Shown piece after piece: positions 1 through 10,243 of a stretch of 64,000 nucleotides of DNA. The translations under genes and the position numbers were made by a program. Origin of the DNA: Aradus depressus (lineage: Eukaryota; Arthropoda; Insecta; Hemiptera; Aradidae); contig OY759227.1 in NCBI GenBank assembly GCA_963662175.1, positions 8,650,501 through 8,714,500 on the forward strand, read 5' to 3'. Below the pieces are notes generated by a model. The model had not been told where the DNA came from. It saw only the letters and a program-made list of their open reading frames with translations, and did not search any database. Every line of letters starts with the position of its first letter. Positions within the stretch are counted from its first letter, which is position 1.

Positions 1-94
1 GAAGGCCAAATAGAAAAATAAAGTGTGTGTTGTCCTAATGTTTTGAACGGGAGGGGGGGTTTTAGGGGGGCCTAAGTTTAATATAGTGCTAACT

Positions 95-3000
95 CTTTAA
101 CGATTGTTCGGATTGTCACGTAATTTAACATGTAGTATTCCTGAAGGCCAAATAGAAAAATAAGGTGTATGGTGTCCCAAAGTTTTTGAACGGGAGGGAG
201 GGTTGTGGGGGATCCTAAGTATAAATATAGAGCAAACTCTTCAACGGTCGATTGTATTGTCACGACGTTTCACATGCAGTATTCCTGAAGGCCAAATAGA
301 AAAATAAGGTATGTGGCGTCCCAAAGTTTTGAACGGCAGGGGGGGTTGTGATGGGGCCTAAGTATAAATATAGAGTAAACTCTTTAACGGTTGATTGTAT
401 TTTCACGAAATTTCACATGCAATGTTCCTGAAGGCCAAATAGAAAAATAAGGTGTATGGCGTGCCAAAGTTTTGAACGGGAGGGGGGGTTGAGGGGGGCT
501 CAAGTATAAATATGGAGCTAACTCTTCAACGGTTGATCGTATTGTCACGAAATTTCACATGCAGTATTCCTGAAGGCCAAATAGAAAAATGAAGTGTGTG
601 GTGTCCTTATGTTTTGAACGGGAGGGGGGGTTTCAGGGGGGCCTAAGTTTAATATAGTGCTAACTCTTTAACGATTGTTCGGATTGTCACGAAATTTAAC
701 ATGTAGTATTCCTGAACGCCAAATAGAAAAATAAGGTATGTGGTGTCCCAAAGTTTTTTAACGGGAGGGAGGGTTGTGGGGGGCTCAAGTATAAATATAG
801 AGCTAACTCTTCAACGGTTAATCGTATTGTCACGAAATTTCATAATTAGTATTTTTAAAAGCCAAATAGAAATATAAGGTGTGTTGCGACCAAAAGTTTT
901 GAACAGGAGGGGAGGTTGTGGAGGGGTGGGGGATAAGTATAAAAAAGAGCTAACTCTTTAACGATTGGTCGAATTGTCATGAAATTTCACGTGTAGTATT
1001 TTTAAAATCCAAATAGGAAAAAAAGGTGTGTAGCGTCCCAATGTTTTGAACGAGATGGGGGTTGTGGTGGGGCCTAAGTATAAATATAGAGCAAACTCTT
1101 CAACGGTTGATCGTATTGTCACGAAATTTCACATGCAGTATTCCTGAAGGCAAAATAGAAAAATAAGGTGTGTGGCGTCCCAAAGTTTTGAACGGGAGGG
1201 GGGGTTGTGCTGAGGCTTAAGTATAAATATAGTGCTAACTCTTTAACGATTGGTCGAATTGTCATGAAATTTCACATGCAGTTGTCCTGCAGGCCAAATA
1301 GAAAAATAAGGTGTGTGGTGTCCCAAAGTTTTTGAACGGGAGGGAGGGTTGTGGGGGGGCCTAAGTATAAATATAGAGCAAACTCTTCAACGGTAGATCG
1401 TATTGTCACGACATTTCACATGCAGTATTCCTGAAGGCCAAATAGAAAAATAAGGTGTGTGGCGTCCCAACGTTTTGAACGGGAGGGGGGGTTGTGCGGG
1501 GGCTTAAGTATAAATATAGTGCTAACTCTTTAACGATTGGACGAATTGTCATGAAATTTCACATGCCGTTGTCCTGAAGGCCAAATAGAAAAGAAAGGTG
1601 TGTGGCGTCCCAAAGTTTTGAACGGCAGGGGGGGTTGTGATGGGGCCTAAGTATAAATATAGAGCAAACTCTTTAATGGTTGATCGTATTGTCACGAAAT
1701 TTCACATGAAGTATTCCTGAAGGCCAAATAGAAAAATAAGGTGTGTGGCGTCCCAATGTTTTGAACGGGAGGGGGGGTTGTGCGGGGGCTTAAGTATAAA
1801 TATAGTGCTAACTCTTTAACGATTGTTCGGATTGTCACGAAATTTCATATGCAGTGTTCCTGAAGACCAAATAGAAAAAAAAGGTGTATGGCGTCCCAAA
1901 GTTTTGAACGGCAGGGGGGGTTGTGATGGGGCCTAAGTATAAATATAGAGCAAACTCTTTAACGGTTGATCGTATTGTCACGAAATTTCACATGCAGTGT
2001 TCCTGAGGACCAAATAGAAAAATAAGGTGTATGGCGTCCCAAAGTTTTGAACGGGAGGGGGGTTTGTGGGGGGCCCAAGTATAAATATAGAGCTAACTCT
2101 TTAACGATTGTTCGGATTGTCACGAAATTTAACATGTAGTATTCCTGAAGGCCAAATAGAAAAAAAAGGTGTATGGCGTCCCAAAGTTTTGAACGGCAGG
2201 GGGGGTTGTGATGGGGCCTAAATATAAATATAGAGCAAACTCTTTAACGATTGTTCGGATTGTCACATAATTTAACATGTAGTATTCCTGAAGGCCAAAT
2301 AGAAAAATAAGGTGTATGGTGTCCCAAAGTTTTTGAACGGGAGGGAGGGTTGTGGGGGATCCTAGGTATAAATATAGAGCAAACTCTTCAACGGTCGATT
2401 GTATTGTCACGACGTTTCACATGCAGTATTCCTGAAGGCCAAATAGAAAAATAAGGTATGTGGCGTCCCAAAGTTTTGAACGGCAGGGGGGGTTGTGATG
2501 GGGCCTAAGTATAAATATAGAGTAAACTCTTTAACGGTTGATCGTATTTTCACGAAATTTCACATGCAGTGTTCCTGAAGGCCAAATAGAAAAATAAGGT
2601 GTATGGCGTCCCAAAGTTTTGAACGGGAGGGGGGGTTGAGGGGGGCTCAAGTATAAATATGGAGCTAACTCTTCAACGGTTGATCGTAATGTCACGAAAT
2701 TTCACATGCAGTATTCCTGAAGGCCAAATAGAAAAATGAAGTGTGTGGTGTCCTTATGTTTTGAACGGGAGGGGGGGTTTCAGGGGGGCCTAAGTTTAAT
2801 ATAGTGCTAACTCTTTAACGATTGTTCGGATTGTCACGAAATTTAACATGTAGTATTCCTGAACGCCAAATAGAAAAATAAGGTATGTGGTGTCCCAAAG
2901 TTTTTTAACGGGAGGGAGGGTTGTGGGGGGCTCAAGTATAAATATAGAGCTAACTCTTCAACGGTTAATCGTATCGTCACGAAATTTCATATGTAGTATT

Positions 3001-3610
3001 TTTAAAAGCCAAATAGAAATATAAGGTGTGTTGCGACCCAAAGTTTTGAACAGGAGGGGAGGTTGTGGAGGGGTGGGGGATAAGTATAAAAAAGAGCTAA
3101 CTCTTTAACGATTGGTCGAATTGTCATGAAATTTCACATGTAGTATTTTTAAAATCCAAATAGGAAAAAAAGGTGTGTAGCGTCCCAATGTTTTGAACGA
3201 GATGGGGGTTGTGGTGGGGCCTAAGTATAAATATAGAGCAAACTCTTCAACGGTTGATCGTATTGTCACGAAATTTCACATGCAGTATTCCTGAAGGCAA
3301 AATAGAAAAATAAGGTGTGTGGCGTCCCAAAGTTTTGAACGGGAGGGGGGGTTGTGCTGGGGCTTAAGTATAAATATAGTGCTAACTCTTTAACGATTGG
3401 TCGAATTGTCATGAAATTTCACATGCAGTTGTCCTGCAGGCCAAATAGAGAAATAAGGTGTGTGGTGTCCCAAAGTTTTTGAACGGGAGGGAGGGTTGTG
3501 GGGGGGCCTAAGTATAAATATAGAGCAAACTCTTCAACGGTAGATCGTATTGTCACGATATTTCACATGCAGTATTCCTGAAGGCCAAATAGAAAAATAA
3601 GGTGTGCGGC
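95..3610 (+). repeat. Left satellite higher-order repeat, 2147-bp period
   Basis: The block from about 95 to 1460 recurs at about 2242 to 3610 with an offset of 2147 bp, which is 15 monomers. Shared rare variants include GGGGGATCCTA (near 210 and 2357), the short monomer with TTTCAGGGGGGCC (near 632 and 2778) and the TTTTTAAAAGCC-type monomers. The two copies differ by only scattered substitutions, whereas neighbouring monomers within a block differ much more. This marks duplication of a multi-monomer unit. Confidence 0.85.
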
Positions 3611-3639
3611 GTCCCAAAGTTTTGAACGGGAGGGGGGGT

Positions 3640-5345
3640 GGTGGGCGGCTCAAGTATAAATATTGAGCAAACTCTTCAACGGTTGATCGTTTTGTCACGA
3701 AATTTCATATGCAGTGTTCCTGAAGGCCAAATAGAAAAATAAGGTGTGTGGCGTCCCAAAGTTTTGAATGGGAGGGGGGGTTGTGCGGGGGCTTAAGTAT
3801 AAATATAGTGCTAACTCTTTAACGATTGGTCGAATTGTCATGAAATTTCACATGCAGTTGTCCTGCAGGCCAAATAGAAAAATAAGGTGTGTGGCGTCCT
3901 AATGTTTTGAACGGGAGGGGGGGTTTTAGGGGGGGTTTTAGGGGGGCCTAAGTTTAATATAGTGCTAACTCTTTAACGATTGTTCGGATTGTCACGAAAT
4001 TTAACATGTAGTAATCCTGAAGGCCAAATAAAAAAAAAAAGTTTATGGCGTCCCAAAGTTTTGAAAGGCAGGGGGGGTTGTGATGGGGCCTAAGTATAAA
4101 TATAGAGCAAACTCTTTAACGGTTGATCGTATTGTCACGAAATTTCACATGCAGTGTTCCTGAAGGCCAAATAGAAAAATAAGGTGTATGGCGTCCCAAA
4201 GTTTTGAACGGGAGGGGGGTTTGTGGGGGGTTCAAGTATAAATATGGAGCTAACTCTTCAACGGTTGATCGTATTGTCACGAAATTTCACATGCAGTATT
4301 CCTGAAGGCCAAATAGAAAAATAAAGTGTGTGGTGTCCTAATGTTTTGAACGGGAGGGGGGGTTTAAGGGGGGGTTTTAGGGGGGCCTACGTTTAATATA
4401 GTTCTAACTCTTTAACGATTGTTCGGATTGTCACGAAATTTAACATGTAGTATTCCTGAAGGCCAAATAGAAAAATAAGGTGTGTGGTTCCCAAAGTTTT
4501 TGATCGGGAGGGCGGGTTGTGGGGGGCTCAAGTATAAATATAGAGCTAACTCTTCAACGGTTGATCGTATTGTCACGAAATTTCATATGCAGTGTTCCTG
4601 AAGGCCAAATAGAAAAATAAGGTTTGTGGCGTCCCAATGTTTTGAACGGGAGGGGGGGTTGTGCTGGGGCTCAAGTATAAATATAGTGCTAACTCTTTAA
4701 CGATTGGTCGAATTGTCATGAAATTTCACATGCAGTTGTCCTGCAGGCCAAATAGAAAAATAAGGTGTGTGGCGTCCTAATGTTTTGAACGGGAGGGGGG
4801 GTTTTAGGGGGGCCTAAGTTTAATATAGTGCTAACTCTTTAACGATTGTTCGGATTGTCACGAAATTGAACATGTAGTAATCCTGAAGGCCAAATAAAAA
4901 AAAAAAGTTTATGGCGTCCCAAAGTTTTGAAAGGCAGGGGGGGTTGTGATGGGGCCTAAGTATAAATATAGAGCAAACTCTTTAATGGTTGATCGTATTG
5001 TCACGAAATTTCACATGCAGTGTTCCTGAAGGCCAAATAGAAAAATAAGGTGTATGGCGTCCCAAAGTTTTGAACGGGAGGGGGGTTTGTGGGGGGTTCA
5101 AGTATAAATATGGAGCTAACTCTTCAACGGTTGATCGTATTGTCACGAAATTTCACATGCAGTATTCCTGAAGGCCAAATAGAAAAATAAAGTGTGTGGT
5201 GTCCTAATGTTTTGAACGAGAGGGGGGGTTTAAGGGGGGGTTTTAGGGGGGCCTACGTTTAATATAGTTCTAACTCTTTAACGATTGTTCGTATTGTCAC
5301 GAAATTTAACAGGTAGTATTCCTGAAGGCCAAATAGAAAAATAAA
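3640..5345 (+). repeat. Left satellite higher-order repeat, ~878-bp period
   Basis: The block at about 3640-4480 recurs at about 4520-5345. The CCTGCAGG variant marks equivalent points at 3862 and 4740, an offset of 878 bp or six monomers. Shared markers are the CCTGCAGG monomer, a monomer with an unusual run of A after CCAAATA, and a monomer whose G block is extended by an extra TTTTAGGGGGG segment. Confidence 0.8.
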
Positions 5346-6858
5346 GTGTATGGCTTCCCAAAGTTTTAAACGGGAGGGGGGGTGGTGGGGAACTCAAGTA
5401 TAAATATAGAGCTAACTCTTCAACGGTTGATCTTATTGTCACGAAATTTCATATGCAGTGTTCCTGAAAGCCAAATAGAAAAATAAGGTGTATGGCGTCC
5501 CAGAGTTTTTAACGGGAGGGGGGGTGGTGGGGGGCTCAAGTATAAATATAGAGCTAACTCTTCAACGGTTGATCGTATTGTCACGAAATTTCATATGCAG
5601 TGTTCCTGAAGGCGAAAAAAGAAAAATAAGGTGTGTGGCGTCCCAATGTTTTGAACGGGAGGGGGGGTTGTGGGGGGGGGGGCTTAAGTATAAATATAGT
5701 GCTAACTCTTTAACGATTGGTCGAATTGTCATGAAATTTCACATGTAGTATTTTTAAAAGCCAAATAGAAATATAAGATGTGTGGCGACCCAAAGTATTG
5801 AACGGGAGGGGGGTTGTGGTGGGGCCTAAGTATATATATAGAGCAAACTCTTCAACGGTTGATCGTATTGTCACGACATTTCACATGCAGTATTCCTGAA
5901 GGCCAAATAGAAAAATAAGGTGTGCGGCGTCCCAAAGTTTTGAACGGGAGGGGGGGTGGTGGGGGGCTCGAGTATAAATATAGAGCTAACTCTTCAACGG
6001 TTGATCGTATTGTCACGAAATTTCACATGCAGTGTTCCTGAAGGCCAAATAGAAAAATAAGGTGTGTGGCTACCCAAAGTTTCGAACGGGAGGGGGGGTT
6101 GTGGGGGGGCCTATGTTTAAATATAGTGCTAACTCTTTAACGATTGGTCGGCTTGTCACGAAATTTCACATGTAGTATTTTTAAAGGCCAAATAGAAATA
6201 TAAGGTGTGTTGCGACCCAAAGTTTTGAACAGGAGGGGAGGTTGTGGAGGGGTGAGGGATAAGTATAAAAAAGAGCTAACTCTTTAACGATTGGTCGAAT
6301 TGTCCCGAAATTTCACATGCAGTGTTCCTGAAGGCCAAATAGAAAAATAAGGTGTATGGCGTCCCAAAGTTTTGAACGGGAGGAGGGGTTGTGGGGGGCT
6401 CAAGTATAAATATGGAGCTAACTCTTCAACGGTTGATCGTATTGTCACGAAATTTCACATGCAGTATTCCTGAAGGCCAAATAGAAAAATAAAGTGTGTG
6501 GTGTCCTAATGTTTTGAACGGGAGGGGGGGTTTTAGGGGGGCCTAAGTTTAATATAATGCTAACTCTTTAACGATCGTTTGGATTGTCACGAAATTTAAC
6601 ATGTATTATTCCTGAAGGCCAAATAGAAAAATAAGGTGTGTGGTGTCCCAAAGTTTTTGAACGGGAGGGAGGGTTGTGGGGGGGTCTAAGTATAAAAAAA
6701 AGCTAGCTCATTAACGGTTGATCGTATTGTCAGGAAATTTCCCATGTAGTATTCCTGAAGGCCAAATAGAAAAACAAGGTGTGTGGCGTCCCAAAGTTTT
6801 GAACGGGAGGGTGGGTTGTGGGGGGGGGGGGGGGCTTAAGTATAAATATAGTGCTAAC

Positions 6859-6862
6859 AGGC
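6859..6862. other. Left junction between satellite and retrotransposon array
   Basis: Satellite sequence ends with GTGCTAAC at 6858. Four bases (AGGC) belong to neither the satellite consensus nor the LTR. LTR homology starts at G6863, matching G10533 of the next LTR. On the far side the satellite resumes at 33048 in a different part of the monomer, so this is not a simple precise insertion. Confidence 0.7.
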
Positions 6863-7102
6863 GTGTTCCCCCACCTTATGTATCTTATAGATTCGACTGG
6901 ACCACAGTGCAGACTGCAATCTGTAAGTACATAGTTTAAGGAAATATTAGAATAATAGAATTTGCCTCAATTTATGTTAAGGATCAATGTTTTGGTCCTG
7001 AGTTGCCTCAATTTATGTTAAGCTGGTTTCTCCCGGAACCAGCACTATCGAATACAGTCCACTACAGAGAACTTGCCGTGTTTACTAAGTTGTGCGTAGA
7101 CA
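6863..7102 (+). repeat. 5'-truncated LTR at the left edge of the array
   Basis: This matches the last ~240 bp of the internal LTRs (for example 10533-10772) but lacks the first ~471 bp, including the TATA-like box and the U3 repeats. It starts one base downstream of the predicted initiator A. It contains the direct repeat GCCTCAATTTATGTTAAG twice and a good splice-donor-like GTAAGT at 6923. The 3' boundary (…GTAGACA) is inferred from a TG…CA reading of the LTR and is uncertain by some bases. Without U3 this copy should have no promoter of its own. Confidence 0.8.
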
Positions 7103-7570
7103 TGTTTTGGTCTGGTCCGGGCCGAATTAAAATGTTTTGATCCAAATTTGGCAAAATTCTGTTCTTTTAATAATTTCTTGAATGTGCTTGTCTGGCCGAC
7201 ATGATCCGTGCATGAAAATAACTGCTACTCCAAAGTTGTTACTGGAGTAACATTTTCATTCTAAAATCACAGTTACTAGATACGTGCTCTCAGTAACATA
7301 TTGTGATTTTGGTAACCTGCTACTGGTTATCTATCTCTCGTGTTGATTAATTATTAAATGTGTTTGAATTTACAATCAATTGTAAATTTAGTTTAAACTA
7401 ATTATTAGTTTCAAATGTGTCTTATAATTGTTTTCTATTACATGATTGCAATTAGTTTTTCTTACTTGCTTATAATTAGTTCTTACGTGTTTATAAATTT
7501 CTCTTTCGTGTTATAATTAGTTTTCTCTTGTGTTTATAATATTTTTTACGTGCTTAAATTAGTATTCATT
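7103..7570 (+). other. 5' leader of unit 1 with three hairpins
   Basis: This noncoding leader lies between the LTR and the Gag ATG. A tRNA primer-binding site should lie just after the LTR. TGG-starting stretches are present near 7108-7125, but none matches a tRNA end well enough to call. Three consecutive inverted repeats can be drawn: TACTCCA/TGGAGTA (7226-7249), AAAATCAC with GTTACT pairing AGTAAC and GTGATTTT (7263-7310), and TAACC/GGTTA (7313-7329). The rest is AT-rich with degenerate repeats of a TTATAATTAGTT motif. The same leader occurs at 10773-11240, 14443-14909, 18112-18578, 23750-24217 and 27420-27886. Confidence 0.6.
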
Positions 7571-9187
7571 ATGGATTCGAAAACATTGAAGAGTTTCAAT
7601 ATTTTAAAGCTCAAAAATGATACTATTTTACAAAATATTGTGCAAATTCATTCGTTTATAGAAAGTGTAAAACTTGATAACAGTTTAAAATTTGTGTTTA
7701 AAGTAATGATTCCTAACTTGGAATCAAGTTATCAAGAATTTTCCGATACCTATTCTAAAATAGTGGAGTGTTTCGCTATATCTGACATACCAATACCCCA
7801 AGAGATGACAGATATGCAACTGAGTGTAAATCTAATGTTTTATAAGGTAAAAGGTTACTACGAATCGATTTTTTCAAATAGTGAAGAAAAAATTTGTGTT
7901 GTTGATTCAAAAAACTTTTCCGTAAACAATCCGTTACCCACAATAAGTCTCCCTGAGTTTACAGGAGATTGTCTTAAATGGTGTACATTTAAGGATCTTT
8001 TCATTTCAATTGTTCATCAGAATGAGCGTTTATCACATTCTATGAAGTTCAATTACCTCAAAAGTTGTCTGAAAGGTAAGGCTTTATCTCTTATAAATCA
8101 TCTCAGTATTTCAGATTCCAATTACTCCATCGCATGGACAACTTTATTGGAACATTATGATTCCAATCGTGCTATAGCCATAGAAATACTGGAACAGATG
8201 TTGAGTTTTCCTAGTTTTTATACCAATTCACCGGATAACCTGGACAGATTTCTGGCGACTTTTGCAGAGTTAGGTCTAGCATTTAATCAGTTGTCTATTC
8301 CTAATGTCAGTGAGTTTCTCTTGTTTTATATAGCCTTCAAGGTCCTAGATCCAGATAGCAAAAAACAATTCTTGTTGGAGAACAACAAAGTCGAGTTTCC
8401 TACTCTGGAAAAATTGGTAGAGTTCGTGAAGAACCATAGAAAGGCTATGGGTGAAACTAAAGTCAAACCTTGCACTGAGCCTAAGGTAAATTCTCCAAAA
8501 AATAAGGTAAGTTCTTATCATAAGGTAAGCCTTATTAGTTCTCGTACTGGTGTTATAAGTTCTCTTACTACTTGTTTATATTGTGATAAACAACACAGGA
8601 TATTTGTTTGTCCTGAATTCAAATCTCTTAGTTCGTTTCAGAGAAATAGTTTTGTTAAAAGTAAGAACTGTTGTTTTAATTGCTTATCTCCAAATCACAA
8701 AGTGAAAGTATGCCCATCTCGCGGCCGTTGTTATATTTGCAAATTAAAACATCCTTTTTTATTGTGTTTCAAGAAGTTTTCACGAATAGCATCTCCTATA
8801 GCTCGTTCTCATGATAATCAGGTTCGTACAGTGTCAAAAGAACCCTTAAAGGGTCCCTCTGATGTTACTCAATTGAGTTCGTGTTCTGCTCAAGTGAAAA
8901 ATACTGTCTCCTCGTTTACAGTTCTTTTGGGAACTGCTGTTATTTGTGTTCGTGGAAAAGGAGGCAGAGTTCATCATCTTAGGGCACTTATAGATCCTGG
9001 AAGCCAAGCTAGTTATATTACTGCTTCATGTGTTCAAATCCTCGGTTTGAAGAAGCAGCGTGCGAATGTTACGTGTTCTGGTATTGGCGACATGCCGTCC
9101 CAATCTCCTTCAGGTGTTGTTAATTTGTTGATACACCCTGAGAAATCAAAGGCAAGTTTTGTGCACTCAAGCATTTGTTATTCCTAA
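7571..9187 (+). CDS. gag: Gag with zinc knuckles and partial protease, unit 1 (type A, frameshifted)
   Basis: The open frame is 538 codons from an ATG with A at -3 and G at +4; the seven open codons upstream contain no ATG. A DUF1759-like Gag domain spans about residues 117-260. Three zinc knuckles follow: CX2CX3HX4C at 335-347, CX2CX4HX4C at 368-381 and CX2CX3HX4C at 387-399. The protease active-site region is at 475-477 and reads Asp-Pro-Gly. One extra T in a four-T run (9157-9160) shifts the frame, giving a short aberrant tail and a stop at 9187. Gag itself is intact and could assemble particles. The protease is cut in mid-domain. The third knuckle (CYIC) and the following residues match unit 4 rather than the other type A units. 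Confidence 0.85.
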   Translation: MDSKTLKSFNILKLKNDTILQNIVQIHSFIESVKLDNSLKFVFKVMIPNLESSYQEFSDTYSKIVECFAISDIPIPQEMTDMQLSVNLMFYKVKGYYESIFSNSEEKICVVDSKNFSVNNPLPTISLPEFTGDCLKWCTFKDLFISIVHQNERLSHSMKFNYLKSCLKGKALSLINHLSISDSNYSIAWTTLLEHYDSNRAIAIEILEQMLSFPSFYTNSPDNLDRFLATFAELGLAFNQLSIPNVSEFLLFYIAFKVLDPDSKKQFLLENNKVEFPTLEKLVEFVKNHRKAMGETKVKPCTEPKVNSPKNKVSSYHKVSLISSRTGVISSLTTCLYCDKQHRIFVCPEFKSLSSFQRNSFVKSKNCCFNCLSPNHKVKVCPSRGRCYICKLKHPFLLCFKKFSRIASPIARSHDNQVRTVSKEPLKGPSDVTQLSSCSAQVKNTVSSFTVLLGTAVICVRGKGGRVHHLRALIDPGSQASYITASCVQILGLKKQRANVTCSGIGDMPSQSPSGVVNLLIHPEKSKASFVHSSICYS

Positions 9188-9722
9188 GATAACAAATCTG
9201 CAACCTTCAGTGAATCTTTCTCCTTCGGTTTGTGATAACTTTAACCATTTAAAGTTAGCCGATCCCAAGTTTTATATACCTAGTGATATTCATGTTCTTA
9301 TAGGCGCTGAGTTATTTAGTTCAATTATAACTGGTGAAAAAATAACGTTTCCTCCTGGTGTTCCTACAGCGTGGAATTCAGTTTTTGGTTATGTGTTAAT
9401 GGGTCAGTGTGGCACCCAAAGTGTTGAAACCAAGAGACCAGTTCAAACACTTACATCTACTGTAAATGTTAAGTTAAATTGTGAAGTTAATAAACTCCTC
9501 CAGCAGTTCTGGGAGTTAGAGGAAATTCCTTCAGCCAGTAGTGTGTCTTTGAGTCCCGAAGAAATGCTAGCTGAAGAAATGTTTACCAATCTTCATTACC
9601 GTGAAGAATCAGGTAGTTATGTAGTTCCACTACTTGTGAAACCTGATGAAAGTTCAAAGTTAGGTTCCATAGAGTGTTGTGTTCCCATTCCGAGGGCTTC
9701 CCCAGCGCGAAGTCTTCAGTGA
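9157..9722 (+). pseudogene. Out-of-frame protease/pol remnant, unit 1
   Basis: This continues the polyprotein in the next frame after the extra T. It carries the protease C-terminal part and the pre-RT segment up to the SGSYVVPLLVKP motif. It then crosses the deletion junction at 9667/9668 and reads about 17 unrelated codons to a stop at 9722. It has no plausible start of its own in a eukaryotic mRNA. It would be expressed only by ribosomal frameshifting, for which I see no supporting signal beyond a T run. Confidence 0.75.
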
Positions 9723-10061
9723 TAGCCCCCTCTGAAGTGAAGAACGCAGTGTGGTTCCTTACTTCCTTCTCAATCATTTCCCTCATCCCCTCTTGGTTTG
9801 CGAGAGAGCTGTAATTCTTAGAAGTTTATTTGATTTTTTTCTTAGTTGAATAAGTTTCTTCATTTTTTTTTTGTGTTCTAGGATAATTCTTAGAAGTTTA
9901 TTTGATTTTTTTGGTTAAGTAAGTTTCTTTAATTATTTTGTGTTGTGTGATTTTATAGTGATTCGTTTATGTTTGCGATATCACTCTATTGTGTAGTTTG
10001 TTCACTATGTGTGAGGCTCACATAACTCACGTTTGAAAAATTAGTTCAAATTTTTGGTGGG
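9723..10061 (+). other. 3' noncoding segment of unit 1 with 72-bp tandem repeat
   Basis: A T-rich segment between the broken frame and the next LTR. A direct repeat beginning TAATTCTTAGAAGTTTATTT occurs at 9812 and 9884 (period 72 bp). A GTGAGGCTCAC near-palindrome lies around 10009-10022. The stretch TTTTTGGTGGGTG just before 10062 is the best candidate for a polypurine tract, although it is short. Type A copies carry 12 bp (GTGTGGTTCCTT) near 9749 that type B copies lack. Confidence 0.6.
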
Positions 10062-10243
10062 TGTATGTTTGGGCCTACTTTTGCTAGGGTAAGGCGGATA
10101 AATACATAGGTGAATTTCTCCCCACCCTTTGCACCTAGGGTACAGAGTACAACCCTACTCAACTCAGTTTCGGCCCCGGCGTCAACATGTGTGGTTGTCC
10201 CCGGTCCTTCTCTCGCGTGTGAGTCTCAAATTGTGTGAGTCTA

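Larger units (their letters stand above)
1..6858 (+). repeat. Left satellite array, ~143-bp monomer, about 48 copies
   Basis: Head-to-tail monomers of 142-144 bp, recognised by the recurring start GAAGGCCAAATAGAAAAATA at 1, 143, 287, 430 and 572 and so on. Order within a monomer: an A-rich start, a GTGTCCCAAAGTTTTGAACG block, a G-rich block (GGGAGGGGGGG then a second G run), a TATAAATA-like motif, the segment CTAACTCTTTAACG, a GTCACGAAATTTCACATG block and the end AGTATTCCT. Most monomers here start with CCTGAAGGCC. A minority start with TTTTTAAAAGCC (for example near 855, 995 and 3000). No gene is supported anywhere in this stretch. The array stops mid-monomer at 6858, where the retrotransposon array begins. 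Confidence 0.96.
7103..10061 (+). mobile_element. Unit 1 internal region, type A BEL/Pao derivative
   Basis: Leader (7103-7570), Gag/protease frame, frameshift at 9157-9160, deletion junction at 9667/9668 and a 3' noncoding segment (9723-10061). The deletion joins AGGTTC to CATAGAG. Compared with type B, 1982 bp corresponding to 20675-22656 are gone, with a 2-bp TC microhomology. This unit is a mosaic: its zinc-knuckle region matches unit 4 (type B), while the frameshift and deletion are those of type A. Confidence 0.9.

Noticed and set aside
3913..3948. Telomere-like TTTTAGGG repeats
   Set aside because: Only one or two extra units inside a monomer, so this is a local slippage of the G block.
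1..6858. CRISPR-like periodic repeat
   Set aside because: The whole ~143-bp monomer is repeated with no unique spacers, and the context is a eukaryotic satellite.
7103..7130. Primer-binding site for a specific tRNA (TGGTCTGGTCCGGG)
   Set aside because: It begins with TGG and has a CCGGG, but the spacing does not match a tRNA 3' end convincingly, so no tRNA is named.
7550..7570. Upstream extension of the Gag frame to a GTG
   Set aside because: Eukaryotic translation would use the ATG at 7571, which has a good context; the seven upstream codons contain no ATG.
9157..9160. Programmed ribosomal frameshift in type A units
   Set aside because: A single extra T relative to the open type B frame, without a slippery heptamer or downstream structure, is better read as a mutation fixed before amplification.
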